64,000 nt of DNA, from contig SIHQ01000003.1 of assembly GCA_004762125.1 (NCBI GenBank), positions 186,001 through 250,000 on the forward strand. Reading direction: 5' to 3'. Both the position numbers and the translations under genes were made by a program. The notes beneath the pieces were generated by a model. That model was given only the letters and a program-made list of their open reading frames with translations, made no database searches and was not told the DNA's origin. Positions 56,802 through 64,000 of this stretch are shown piece after piece; position 1 is the stretch's first letter, and the number at the start of each line of letters is the position of its first letter. Origin of the DNA: Oceanospirillales bacterium. GTDB lineage: Bacteria; Pseudomonadota; Gammaproteobacteria; Pseudomonadales; Endozoicomonadaceae.

Positions 56802-56833
56802 GGCAACCAAGCATATTTACTGCTCTGGTTGCC
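56802..56833. terminator. Terminator between chpC and rsmE
   Basis: GGCAACCA-AGCA pairs with TGCT-C-TGGTTGCC (one bulged C), followed by TATTTAATTAAATAA. Both flanks are AT-rich, so it can serve the convergent chpC and rsmE transcripts. Confidence 0.65.
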
Positions 56834-56871
56834 TATTTAATTAAATAAGCATATTTATAGTTAGTTCTGCT

Positions 56872-57597
56872 CTATATATCGCCCCACAGATATTGCATCA
56901 GCGTAATACCGGCAATAGGTGCGGTCTCTGTTCTGAGTACTCTAGGGCCCAGTGTCAAAGGGTTAAATCCTTGCCTTTCAGCCATCGTTATTTCATCTGC
57001 AGTCAAGCCACCTTCTGGCCCAATCAATAAAGATACAGATTGAGGTTTTGCAAAGCCTTCCAGTTTTTTCTCAGTCCGATGATGAAGAACGAATTTCAGT
57101 TCACTTTGCTGTCTTTTTACCCAATCTTCTACTGACATGGGAGAATGAATAACAGGAACCCTGTTTAATCTGCACTGCTCGCAAGCACTGATAGCAACCT
57201 GCTCCCAATGCTTCAGTCGCTTTTCCAGACGATCAGTTTTCAGCTTCACTTCACAGCGTTCTGAAAACAGCGGTGTAATTTCTCGAACGCCCATTTCAGT
57301 GGCTTTCTGAATGGCATAATCCATCCTTTCACCACGGCTGAGTGTTTGACCAAGGTGAAGGCTGAGTGGAGATGATGTGACCGACTCGATCTCTGACTCA
57401 AGCAGTACACTGACAGCCTTCTTACCGATGTCAATAATCCTTCCCTGATAACTCTTTCCTTCACCATTGAAGAGAATCAATAGTTCTTCAGGTCTCATGC
57501 GCAGAACTCTACCAACATGGTTGGCAGCACTGTCCGTTAATTCAAGCTGTTGATTCACTGCCAAAGACTGCTGAGTGTAAATGCGAGGGTTTCTCAT
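56872..57597 (-). CDS. rsmE: 16S rRNA (uracil1498-N3)-methyltransferase
   Basis: 241 residues with a SPOUT-type knot at the C-terminus: LLIGPEGGLTADEI and LGPRVLRTETAPIAGI, the RsmE signatures, after an N-terminal PUA-like domain (VGRVLRMRPEELLILFNGEG). It methylates U1498 of 16S rRNA on assembled 30S subunits. It is the last gene before the convergent pil-chp cluster and probably has its own promoter in the 107-base gap to metF. Confidence 0.95.
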   Translation of the reverse strand: MRNPRIYTQQSLAVNQQLELTDSAANHVGRVLRMRPEELLILFNGEGKSYQGRIIDIGKKAVSVLLESEIESVTSSPLSLHLGQTLSRGERMDYAIQKATEMGVREITPLFSERCEVKLKTDRLEKRLKHWEQVAISACEQCRLNRVPVIHSPMSVEDWVKRQQSELKFVLHHRTEKKLEGFAKPQSVSLLIGPEGGLTADEITMAERQGFNPLTLGPRVLRTETAPIAGITLMQYLWGDI

Positions 57598-57662
57598 GGA
57601 AGATATTGTCTGCAGATCAAATAATGAGATTATACAGCTTATCTACAGACTGTAGAGAACTT

Positions 57663-57681
57663 AGCCGGAGGAAGTCCGGCT
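57663..57681 (-). terminator. Small hairpin downstream of metF
   Basis: AGCCGGA / TCCGGCT with a 5-base loop lies 24 bases after the metF stop, in the gap before rsmE. The tail (AAGTTCTCTACAG on the minus strand) is weakly U-rich. Confidence 0.4.
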
Positions 57682-57704
57682 GAATTGGAGGTACTGATCG
57701 CTAA

Positions 57705-58550
57705 TCAGATCAGCTTCAGGTGGCGACAGATGTTCTTTGCTGGTGCTGCCTGATTCAGTGCATAGAAGTGCAAACCTGGTACGCCCTGACTGATCAGTTG
57801 TTCACAGATTCGAGTCATAACTTCTTCACCAAACTGTTTAATGCTGACTGAATCATCACCATAGGCTTCCAGCTGCTTGCGTATCCAACGTGGAATCTCT
57901 GCACCACAAGCATCAGAGAAACGAGCTAGCCGAGTGTAATTGGTAATAGGCATGATGCCTGGAATAATAGGCAAATCCAGCCCCATAGCCTGAGTCCGCT
58001 CAACAAAATAGAAGTAACTGTCAGCGTTGAAAAAGTACTGGGTAATGGCTGAACTGGCGCCGGCTTCAGCTTTGCGTTTAAAATTCAGTAGATCCGTTTC
58101 GAAATTAGGTGACTGTGGATGAGCTTCTGGATAAGCCGCTACTTCCAGATGAAAATGATCCCCGGTTTCTTCACGAATGAATGAAACCAGTTCATTCGCA
58201 TACTGAAACTCACCCATGGAACGACCCATACCGGAAGGAAGATCACCACGCAGAGCGACAATACGGTCAACGCCTTCTAACTTGTATCGCTCCAGCAACG
58301 CTTTCAACTCTTCGCGACTATCACCCACACAGGACAAATGGGGAGCAGTCTCTATACCGGTAAATTCCTTGATGCTGCGAACTGTACCCGCTGTTTTTTC
58401 ACGAGTGGATCCTCCTGCACCATAGGTCACGGAGAAAAAGTGAGGGTTACATTCAGCCAGCTCTTTTGCTGTGTCATTCAGCTTTTGAGAACCCTCAGGG
58501 GTCTTGGCAGGAAAGAATTCAAAACTGATTGGGAGTACTGTATCTGTCAT
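57705..58550 (-). CDS. metF: 5,10-methylenetetrahydrofolate reductase
   Basis: 281 residues with the N-terminal SFEFFPAKTPEG (catalytic Glu), SVTYGAGGSTREKT and DRIVALRGDLPSG segments of the MetF barrel, and PGIMPITNYTRLARFSD near residue 190. It makes 5-methyl-tetrahydrofolate, the methyl donor for methionine synthesis. It lies 95 bases downstream of ahcY on the same strand with no strong terminator between them, so it is likely part of the ahcY transcription unit and shares its control site. Confidence 0.96.
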   Translation of the reverse strand: MTDTVLPISFEFFPAKTPEGSQKLNDTAKELAECNPHFFSVTYGAGGSTREKTAGTVRSIKEFTGIETAPHLSCVGDSREELKALLERYKLEGVDRIVALRGDLPSGMGRSMGEFQYANELVSFIREETGDHFHLEVAAYPEAHPQSPNFETDLLNFKRKAEAGASSAITQYFFNADSYFYFVERTQAMGLDLPIIPGIMPITNYTRLARFSDACGAEIPRWIRKQLEAYGDDSVSIKQFGEEVMTRICEQLISQGVPGLHFYALNQAAPAKNICRHLKLI

Positions 58551-58645
58551 TGTTATATTCTGCTTTCGCCTGCTCTTGCAGGTCGTTTACTTCTACAGCT
58601 CAAGACTGCTTCTGTTTTTTTACTCGCCTGATTTTTAGTCAAGCA

Positions 58646-60064
58646 TCAGTATTTGTAGTCATTACCCTTAAACGGGCCATGCTTTGAAACGTTTATATAG
58701 TCTGCCTGTTGGTCGGTCAGCCGGGTGATAACGCCACCAAAACCTTCCACCATATAACCGGCTACTTCTTCATCCAGTTCTTTCGGCAATACTCGCAGAG
58801 AGATCATTTCGGCTTTTTTCTCGCTCGGCAGATTGGCAAAATCTGCTTCATAAAGATGTATCTGAGCAAGAACCTGATTGGCAAATGAGCCATCCATGAT
58901 TCTGGAAGGATGGCCCGTTGCATTTCCCAGGTTGACCAACCTACCTTCGGATAAAAGAATAAGATGGTCACTCCACGCTTTGCTTCGCTGGATTTTATGG
59001 ACCTGAGGCTTCACCTCTTCCCACTCCCAGTTTTCTCGCATAAACGCTGTATCAATTTCGGTATCAAAATGTCCTATATTGCAAACAACACAACCATTTT
59101 TTAGTGCCTTAAGCATATCCCGGTCACAAACATGAACATTGCCCGTAGTGGTAACCAGAATATCTGTCGTTCCTAGCAATAGCTGGTTTACTGATTCTGG
59201 TGAGCCATTATTTATGCCTTTCAGATAAGGAGAAACGACTTCATAGCCGTCCATACAAGCTTGCATAGCACAGATGGGATCAATTTCTGAAACCCTGACA
59301 ATCATTCCTTCCTGACGTAGAGAGGCAGCTGAACCCTTACCCACGTCACCATAGCCAATGACCAGTGCTTTTTTACCCGCTAGCAAATGATCAGTCGCTC
59401 TTTTCACTGCATCATTCAGTGAATGACGGCAGCCGTATTTATTATCGTTTTTACTTTTAGTAATGGCATCGTTCACATTGATGACAGGCACTTTGAGTGA
59501 ACCTTCCTGTAAACGCTCCAGTAATCTATGGACACCTGTTGTGGTTTCTTCAGAAATACCGTGAATCTTATCAAGCAGGTGAGGATACTTTTCATGGAGC
59601 AGCAGTGTCAGATCACCACCATCATCCAGAACAAGGTTTGCCCCCCAGGGTTGTCCGTCTTCACCAACAATAGTTTTCTCTATGCACCACCAGAACTCTT
59701 CTTCTGTTTCACCTTTCCAGGCAAAAACCGGAATTCCAGCTGCGGCAACAGCCGCTGCAGCATGATCCTGAGTAGAGAAAATATTACAGGAAGACCAGCG
59801 AACATCTGCGCCCAAATCCACCAGCGTTTCAATCAACACGGCGGTTTGAATGGTCATATGAATACAGCCCAGAATCCGGGCTCCTTTCAAAGGCTGCTGA
59901 TCACGATATTTGTTACGGATAGCCATGAGAGCCGGCATTTCGCCTTCAGCAATTTGAATCTCACGTCGCCCCCATTCAGCCAATGACATATCTGCCACCC
60001 GGTAATCCGAGAATGAGTCTGCTGTAAGGCTTTCTACTGCTTCGGGGCTGGTTCTCATGGACAT
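58646..60064 (-). CDS. ahcY: S-adenosylhomocysteine hydrolase
   Basis: 472 residues with the conserved [23 protein letters not shown] segment near residue 62, the substrate stretch [14 protein letters not shown], the NAD-binding [16 protein letters not shown] near residue 240 and the C-terminal KYKY-like end NDYKY. It splits S-adenosylhomocysteine into adenosine and homocysteine, relieving inhibition of methyltransferases. The upstream region has a promoter with an overlapping palindrome rather than an SAH riboswitch. metF follows in the same direction. Confidence 0.96.
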   Translation of the reverse strand: MSMRTSPEAVESLTADSFSDYRVADMSLAEWGRREIQIAEGEMPALMAIRNKYRDQQPLKGARILGCIHMTIQTAVLIETLVDLGADVRWSSCNIFSTQDHAAAAVAAAGIPVFAWKGETEEEFWWCIEKTIVGEDGQPWGANLVLDDGGDLTLLLHEKYPHLLDKIHGISEETTTGVHRLLERLQEGSLKVPVINVNDAITKSKNDNKYGCRHSLNDAVKRATDHLLAGKKALVIGYGDVGKGSAASLRQEGMIVRVSEIDPICAMQACMDGYEVVSPYLKGINNGSPESVNQLLLGTTDILVTTTGNVHVCDRDMLKALKNGCVVCNIGHFDTEIDTAFMRENWEWEEVKPQVHKIQRSKAWSDHLILLSEGRLVNLGNATGHPSRIMDGSFANQVLAQIHLYEADFANLPSEKKAEMISLRVLPKELDEEVAGYMVEGFGGVITRLTDQQADYINVSKHGPFKGNDYKY

Positions 60065-60098
60065 TTCCCGTTATTCGTATTTACCTAAGATTGAAAGC

Positions 60099-60127
60099 AG
60101 TTTAACATCGGCCCAAACCTATATCAA
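60099..60127 (-). promoter_or_regulatory. Candidate sigma-70 promoter of ahcY
   Basis: On the minus strand TTGATA (bases 60127-60122, five of six consensus positions) is separated by 17 bases from TAAACT (60104-60099, four of six). The -35 box lies inside the palindromic element at 60116-60145. The predicted transcript start is about 30 bases before the ahcY ATG. Confidence 0.55.
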
Positions 60128-60145
60128 ATAATTTTGATATAGGTT
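60116..60145. promoter_or_regulatory. Palindromic operator upstream of ahcY (candidate SahR site)
   Basis: AACCTATATCAAA-TAAT-TTTGATATAGGTT is a perfect 13-base inverted repeat with a 4-base spacer. Its core ATCAAA-N4-TTTGAT is identical in pattern to the palindrome upstream of metX. Overlap with the -35 box suggests repression. SahR, an ArsR-family SAH sensor, is known to control ahcY, metF and metK in many Proteobacteria. Confidence 0.65.
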
Positions 60146-60154
60146 GCTCATGTC

Positions 60155-60613
60155 TCAGTCAAACTTGAACGCTTCATCAGGACATTCCCAAAGCCCTTGC
60201 CATTCGCTCTCTTTGATCCGAACATTATTCGTACCATCAGCAGTGACATTCACCTCCCGAAGATAAATACCCGGAGGCACACCCATAGGCGTTATCAAAA
60301 AATCCTGCTGCCTGATATTGAAGGTTGTTTTCAGCAAGTTGCCATCCTTACTGTCGGTTCTTGATATTTGAGCCGGATTGAGCATAAAGGCAAAGCTCCT
60401 AGGATCACTGGTTCTTGCCGATTTTCTTGGTTTGATCAGTGTGCATTTCCTCATATTGAGAGAACCTTCGACCTGCTTCCCTGAATCAAACGATTGCTCA
60501 ATTTTTTTAAAAACAGTTGTTTCTTTACTGTGACTCACTGCAGCCAGAAAAGTGATAAATGCAGTAGCAAGAGAAAACCGAACTGATTTCCAGAAGTTTA
60601 ATTGGCTCAACAT
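60155..60613 (-). CDS. Exported protein, possible VirK family
   Basis: 152 residues from the ATG at 60613, which has GAAGAGAG upstream and opens a signal peptide (about residues 1-27, hydrophobic FSLATAFITFLAAV). The mature start KKIEQSFDSGKQVEGSLNMRKCT resembles the N-terminal motif of VirK-type periplasmic proteins (GK-V, then L-x-x-CT). I rate this family match as tentative. Two cysteines (in KCT and WECPDE) could form a disulphide. Function unknown. It lies 59 bases downstream of the DUF4250 gene on the same strand. Confidence 0.6.
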   Translation of the reverse strand: MLSQLNFWKSVRFSLATAFITFLAAVSHSKETTVFKKIEQSFDSGKQVEGSLNMRKCTLIKPRKSARTSDPRSFAFMLNPAQISRTDSKDGNLLKTTFNIRQQDFLITPMGVPPGIYLREVNVTADGTNNVRIKESEWQGLWECPDEAFKFD

Positions 60614-60672
60614 AGTGTGCTCTCTTCGTTGGGGATGAAGAAAGCCTTCCCTGGCCTGTGCATAGCTATCCG

Positions 60673-60867
60673 TCAATCAGCTGTGAACTGGTTGTTTTCG
60701 ATCTGATAGTGGTAATGAATCTGCTTCATTGAACGTTCAAGCTGCTTTAACGGTAGATTCAAGTCATCGGAAAGCTGTTCAAGATTGTTGCAGCCCAATC
60801 TCAACCGTTCATTGGCAATGCTCAGAAGAATATGCGGCTCAAGACGCTCAGGATGATTTATTTCCAT
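60673..60867 (-). CDS. DUF4250-like small protein
   Basis: 64 residues whose sequence (ILLSIANERLRLGCNNLEQLSDDLNL, then HYHYQIENNQF) follows the pattern of the DUF4250 family: a short helical protein with a leading LLS-x-x-N-x-x-LR motif and a terminal Tyr-x-Asn-Gln-Phe. The family is small and of unknown function. GAGGTAAAGG upstream of the ATG supports the start. It probably shares a transcript with the exported protein gene that follows. Confidence 0.7.
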   Translation of the reverse strand: MEINHPERLEPHILLSIANERLRLGCNNLEQLSDDLNLPLKQLERSMKQIHYHYQIENNQFTAD

Positions 60868-60958
60868 ACACCTTTACCTCTAAAAAATCAGGCCATCGGA
60901 ACGCCTTCAGAATAGATGAAAGAGCAAAATATTGTGATGGTTGTTGAAGATCTTCTGC

Positions 60959-60994
60959 AAAAAAAATGCTCCCTGAATATCTCAAAGAGCATTT
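60959..60994 (-). terminator. Rho-independent terminator after the Gly-rich gene
   Basis: An 8-base perfect stem AAATGCTC / GAGCATTT is followed on the minus strand by an uninterrupted run of eight T (the last three belong to the stem). It lies 38 bases after the stop of the gene at 61033-61719. Confidence 0.75.
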
Positions 60995-61032
60995 GATATT
61001 TCACACATGGCTGTCTGGATTTTAGACCACTC

Positions 61033-61719
61033 TCATTGCGTTGTTAACATCGGAGTCTTACCAAGTCGACTCTCCAAATGGGTTGCATTGTGATCGGGCC
61101 TTCCACAGGCAAGCTTGTACGATCCTTTAACAATCCCTGTTCCAACCTTGAACCCACCCTTAACAAGTAAACAGGTACCTTGTGCTAATAAATGAGCCGT
61201 CTTGCCACCGACTGCACCACCTATTGAAGCACCAGTCTCAACAGTCCATCTAGAAAGATCTGTGTTAAGGCACCAATCAACCATTGTTGCTGGTATAGCG
61301 GCAGGAAGAGATGTAACCGTTCCGGCTGCAGCGCCAAGAATATAACCACCTGTATAGGCAAGAGTCTTTCCTACACTTGCTGTTGCATCAACTCCAGTAA
61401 AAAAAATACTTCCTGCTACCTTGCCAAGTAGGTTGCCTGCTCTTTTGCATAGACCAGCAGATTCCTTTTTAAGTACAGGTTCTTTTGTCTGTACAGAAGC
61501 TGAAACTTTAGTCAGTTGAACAATAGCTGCTTTTTTTTCCTGCAATGGAGCTGTAACTTTTGGAGGCTGATGAGATGCTTTTTTGGGTATTTCACCACTT
61601 TCTGAAGATTTCATTTTAAAGCAAGTGAACCTACCAAAAACGACTTTGACTTTTTCCAGAATTTGCGAGGCTAACCTTGAGAACTCATTGTAAATAGACG
61701 TTGCACCTATAGTAATCAT
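61033..61719 (-). CDS. Hypothetical Gly/Ala-rich protein with hydrophobic core
   Basis: 228 residues with no family I recognise. A very strong GGGAGGGGAGAG ribosome-binding site precedes the ATG. Residues 1-35 are helical, 36-85 are polar and Lys-rich, and 86-205 contain glycine-rich hydrophobic stretches (LAYTGGYILGAAAGTVTSLPAA and ASIGGAVGGKTAHLLAQGTCLLVKGG) that may insert in membranes. There is no signal peptide. A soluble polar N-terminus with a Gly-zipper-like membrane segment is seen in some secreted membrane-inserting effectors, but here this is speculation. It has its own terminator, so it is a single-gene unit. Confidence 0.6.
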   Translation of the reverse strand: MITIGATSIYNEFSRLASQILEKVKVVFGRFTCFKMKSSESGEIPKKASHQPPKVTAPLQEKKAAIVQLTKVSASVQTKEPVLKKESAGLCKRAGNLLGKVAGSIFFTGVDATASVGKTLAYTGGYILGAAAGTVTSLPAAIPATMVDWCLNTDLSRWTVETGASIGGAVGGKTAHLLAQGTCLLVKGGFKVGTGIVKGSYKLACGRPDHNATHLESRLGKTPMLTTQ

Positions 61720-61821
61720 CTCTCCCCTCCCCTATGTGTATTCCATTTATTGGTCACAGGCAGTTTGCATGGAGGAAGAAGAGAAAACACTGTCAAAACG
61801 GTCAGGGTAACTAACAATAAA

Positions 61822-61845
61822 AAAGGCCACCCGAAGGCAGCCTTT
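61822..61845 (-). terminator. Rho-independent terminator after metK with UUCG loop
   Basis: On the minus strand AAAGGCTGCC-TTCG-GGTGGCCTTT forms a 10-base stem with two wobble pairs and a stable UUCG tetraloop, followed by TTTATTG. It lies 24 bases after the metK stop. Confidence 0.85.
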
Positions 61846-61868
61846 CAGAGACATTGATTCAGTTTGAA

Positions 61869-63032
61869 TCAGATGCCTGCAGCAGCACGCAATGCGTCTG
61901 CCTTGTCAGTACGCTCCCAAGTAAAGTCTGGTTCTTCACGACCAAAGTGACCATAAGCGGCCGTTGCCTGGTAAATAGGACGTTTCAGGTCCAGCATATC
62001 AATCAGGCCCTTTGGACGCAGATCAAAATATTCGCGAACCAGATCAACAATCTTGCTGTCGGAAATCTTGCCTGTGCCAAAAGTGTCTATAGAGATAGAA
62101 GTAGGCTCAGCAACGCCAATAGCGTAGGACACCTGAATCTCACACTTATCGGCTAGACCCGCTGCCACTATGTTCTTGGCAACATAACGACCAGCGTAAG
62201 CAGCAGAACGGTCAACCTTAGATGGGTCCTTACCGGAGAATGCACCACCACCGTGACGAGCCATACCGCCGTACGTATCAACGATGATCTTACGACCTGT
62301 CAAACCACAGTCGCCCACTGGTCCACCGATCACAAAAATACCGGTTGGGTTGATGTGGTACTTGGTGTCTTCATGGAGCCATTCAGCTGGCAGAACCGGC
62401 TTGATGACATGCTCTAAAATATCTTTCTTCAGCTGTTCCTGAGTCACATCAGGGTTATGCTGAGTAGATAGAACCACCGCATCAACGCTGGTAACTTTAC
62501 CTTCGCTGTTATAACGCATAGTCACCTGACTCTTAGCATCCGGGCGCAGGTAAGGCAAAGTACCATTCTTACGTACTTCGGCCTGACGTTTTACTAACTC
62601 ATGGGCATAGTAAATTGGCGCAGGCATCAAAACCGGAGTTTCATTAGTGGCGTAACCAAACATAAGACCCTGGTCACCCGCACCCTGTTCGCGCTCACCC
62701 GTTTCGTCTACACCCACAGCAATGTCCGGAGACTGTTTACCAATAGCGTTCAGAACAGCAACACACTCACCATCAAAGCCCAGATCGCCATGGTTGTAGC
62801 CAATGTTAATAACAACATTGCGTACCAAGTCTTCAATATCCACATATGTGTCGGTGCGAACCTCACCGGCAACCACTACCATGCCGGTTTTAACCATAGT
62901 CTCAACCGCAACTCGGGCATCTGGATCATCTTTCAGGATGGCATCCAGAATGGCGTCAGAAATCTGATCGGCAATCTTGTCCGGATGACCTTCGGATACT
63001 GACTCAGAGGTAAACAGTGAATAATCTGCCAT
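61869..63032 (-). CDS. metK: S-adenosylmethionine synthetase
   Basis: 387 residues, the standard length. It starts [19 protein letters not shown] (active-site His-Pro-Asp-Lys) and shows [17 protein letters not shown] near residue 117 and [19 protein letters not shown] near 257. It forms SAM from methionine and ATP. A GAGGCGG ribosome-binding segment precedes the ATG. It lies 40 bases downstream of the ArsR/methyltransferase regulator gene and is probably co-transcribed with it. The 40-base gap has a short direct repeat GATAAATA but no palindrome. Confidence 0.98.
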   Translation of the reverse strand: MADYSLFTSESVSEGHPDKIADQISDAILDAILKDDPDARVAVETMVKTGMVVVAGEVRTDTYVDIEDLVRNVVINIGYNHGDLGFDGECVAVLNAIGKQSPDIAVGVDETGEREQGAGDQGLMFGYATNETPVLMPAPIYYAHELVKRQAEVRKNGTLPYLRPDAKSQVTMRYNSEGKVTSVDAVVLSTQHNPDVTQEQLKKDILEHVIKPVLPAEWLHEDTKYHINPTGIFVIGGPVGDCGLTGRKIIVDTYGGMARHGGGAFSGKDPSKVDRSAAYAGRYVAKNIVAAGLADKCEIQVSYAIGVAEPTSISIDTFGTGKISDSKIVDLVREYFDLRPKGLIDMLDLKRPIYQATAAYGHFGREEPDFTWERTDKADALRAAAGI

Positions 63033-63072
63033 TGTCGTTTCCGCCTCTTATCCTATATATCTATTTATCTAT

Positions 63073-64000
63073 TTATCGGGCCACGGACTTGTAAAAACGC
63101 CTGACCTGAATCTGAAAACCATTACGAAGCCCAAGAAACTGGGACTCACCTATTTCAAGACCGGCTTCCTGTGCCCAGCCATCCAGCTCTTCGACACTAA
63201 AACCCAGCCATAAATCGCCGCAGGACTCTTTGACCCATTCCTGATCATGACTACTGAGTTCACTGACCAGCAGACTGCCTCCCGGTTTCAACAACCTGGA
63301 CACCCATGAAAATATGCCGAATGGGCTGGCTACATGATGCAACACCATATTAGCCACGATGCAGTCAAACTGTTCGTTCAGTTCATTGAGCGTATCTATT
63401 TCGCCATGAACGAACTGAACGTTGTGCAGATTGTTTTCCTTTACTCTCTGCTCGCTGATAACCAGCATTTCGCTGGAGTTATCAACAGCATAAACTCGAT
63501 CAAAACGGGAACTGAGGGTATCGAGGAACTCTCCTTCACCCGGCCCCAACTCCATAGCCAGCGTTTGTGCAGGCAGTTCTGTCTTTTCCAGAACATCTGC
63601 CACACAGCGGGCATAAAGATCATGGTCTGCAATCAGTTCCTGATGTTGCCGAAACTGATTAATATTCCTGGCGAAAAAAGCCATGGACTGTTCTGCTCTA
63701 TGACTTCTTATGGATTCAACCCGAGCATTGAGTTCATCGGTCAAAACCAGTTCATCGACAGCCGCAAACAACGATCGTAACAGGTTACTGTTAATCCCTT
63801 CTGTTGCCGGCAGAGAGCGCCGATAAAAAATCGTATTGCCTTCCTTGCGAGTACTGACCAGCCCAGCTTGGGCCAGAACTTTCAAATGGTGACTCATGGC
63901 TGGCTGTCGCATATCAAAGATGCTGCTGAGCTCCAATACGCCAAAAGAGTCTGTGCTGAGTACACGAAGAACTTTCAGCCTCAGTACATCACCATACGCT
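63073..64000 (-). CDS. sahR: ArsR HTH-methyltransferase fusion regulator (SahR-like), 5' end cut
   Basis: The frame is open to the window edge, giving 308 residues with the N-terminal start missing. The visible N-terminal part is an ArsR winged helix (GDVLRLKVLRVLSTDSFGVLELSSIFDMRQPAMSHHLKVL shown in part, then TRKEGNTIFYRR). The remainder is a class I methyltransferase fold with motif I MELGPGEGEFLDTL, VHGEIDTL and VANMVLHHVASP. This architecture matches SahR, a repressor that senses S-adenosylhomocysteine through its methylase-like domain. Adjacency to metK and the matching palindromes at metX and ahcY support the assignment; binding is not shown. The TTG at 63936 is internal, not the start. 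Confidence 0.82.
   Translation of the reverse strand, partial: AYGDVLRLKVLRVLSTDSFGVLELSSIFDMRQPAMSHHLKVLAQAGLVSTRKEGNTIFYRRSLPATEGINSNLLRSLFAAVDELVLTDELNARVESIRSHRAEQSMAFFARNINQFRQHQELIADHDLYARCVADVLEKTELPAQTLAMELGPGEGEFLDTLSSRFDRVYAVDNSSEMLVISEQRVKENNLHNVQFVHGEIDTLNELNEQFDCIVANMVLHHVASPFGIFSWVSRLLKPGGSLLVSELSSHDQEWVKESCGDLWLGFSVEELDGWAQEAGLEIGESQFLGLRNGFQIQVRRFYKSVAR

Noticed and set aside
60065-60154. Possible SAH riboswitch upstream of ahcY
   Set aside because: The 90-base leader contains a promoter and a palindromic operator, but I could not find the conserved stems of the SAH riboswitch.
1-64000. CRISPR arrays, insertion sequences, tRNA or rRNA genes
   Set aside because: No regularly spaced repeats of CRISPR type, no transposase-like frame with terminal repeats, and no tRNA or rRNA gene was recognised anywhere in the window by reading.

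Overview
The window looks like a chromosomal segment of a gammaproteobacterium related to the Oceanospirillales/Pseudomonadales, most plausibly an Endozoicomonas-like marine host associate. Two observations support this. Gene order strongly recalls Pseudomonas (argH / algZ-algR-hemC-hemD-hemX-hemY; ABC-F / algP / FKBP / algQ; pilGHIJ-chpA-chpC; rsmE, metF, ahcY, and metK beside an ArsR-type regulator). Into this backbone are placed genes of eukaryotic or effector flavour: a tyrosine phosphatase, a macro-domain protein, a ceramidase-like protein and several proteins with disordered Pro/Ser-rich N-termini. The taxonomic placement is inference from gene content; no rRNA or tRNA gene was found.

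Layout. 1-1643: the end of a surface-polysaccharide locus (sugar/LPS kinase and two hexapeptide acyltransferases). 1690-11084: argH, the AlgZ/AlgR two-component pair, a haem operon hemC-hemD-hemX-hemY, DUF423 and trmB. 11106-17951: lactate oxidation (GntR regulator, lutABC, a fused FAD/Fe-S D-lactate dehydrogenase) with recognisable operators. 18016-22549: a minus-strand run, DUF3392-like, hemW, rdgB, DUF4426, metW, metX. 22765-29026: small genes, ABC-F yheS, a tyrosine-phosphatase-like protein, histone-like algP, an FKBP isomerase and algQ/rsd. 29388-39068: gshA, tex, a ceramidase-like protein, a 58-residue Cys-rich protein, an exported methyltransferase-like protein, pckA and hslO. 39214-42615: two effector-like genes, one with a macro domain. 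42641-45492: a fructose-type PTS HPr-EI-IIA fusion and its IIB. 46238-56791: the type IV pilus chemosensory system. 56872-64000: rsmE, metF, ahcY, small exported or hypothetical genes, metK and an ArsR/methyltransferase fusion regulator cut by the window end.

The most coherent signal is a regulon. Upstream of both metX and the ahcY-metF unit lies the same palindromic core ATCAAA-N4-TTTGAT, each placed over a likely -35 box. The window also encodes, directly upstream of metK, a regulator with an ArsR helix-turn-helix and an S-adenosyl-binding methyltransferase fold, the architecture described for the S-adenosylhomocysteine sensor SahR. metX-metW (homocysteine supply), ahcY and metF (recycling), metK (SAM synthesis) and the regulator therefore plausibly form one SAM-cycle regulon. 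The second theme is candidate host-interaction proteins inserted into an otherwise conserved housekeeping backbone.
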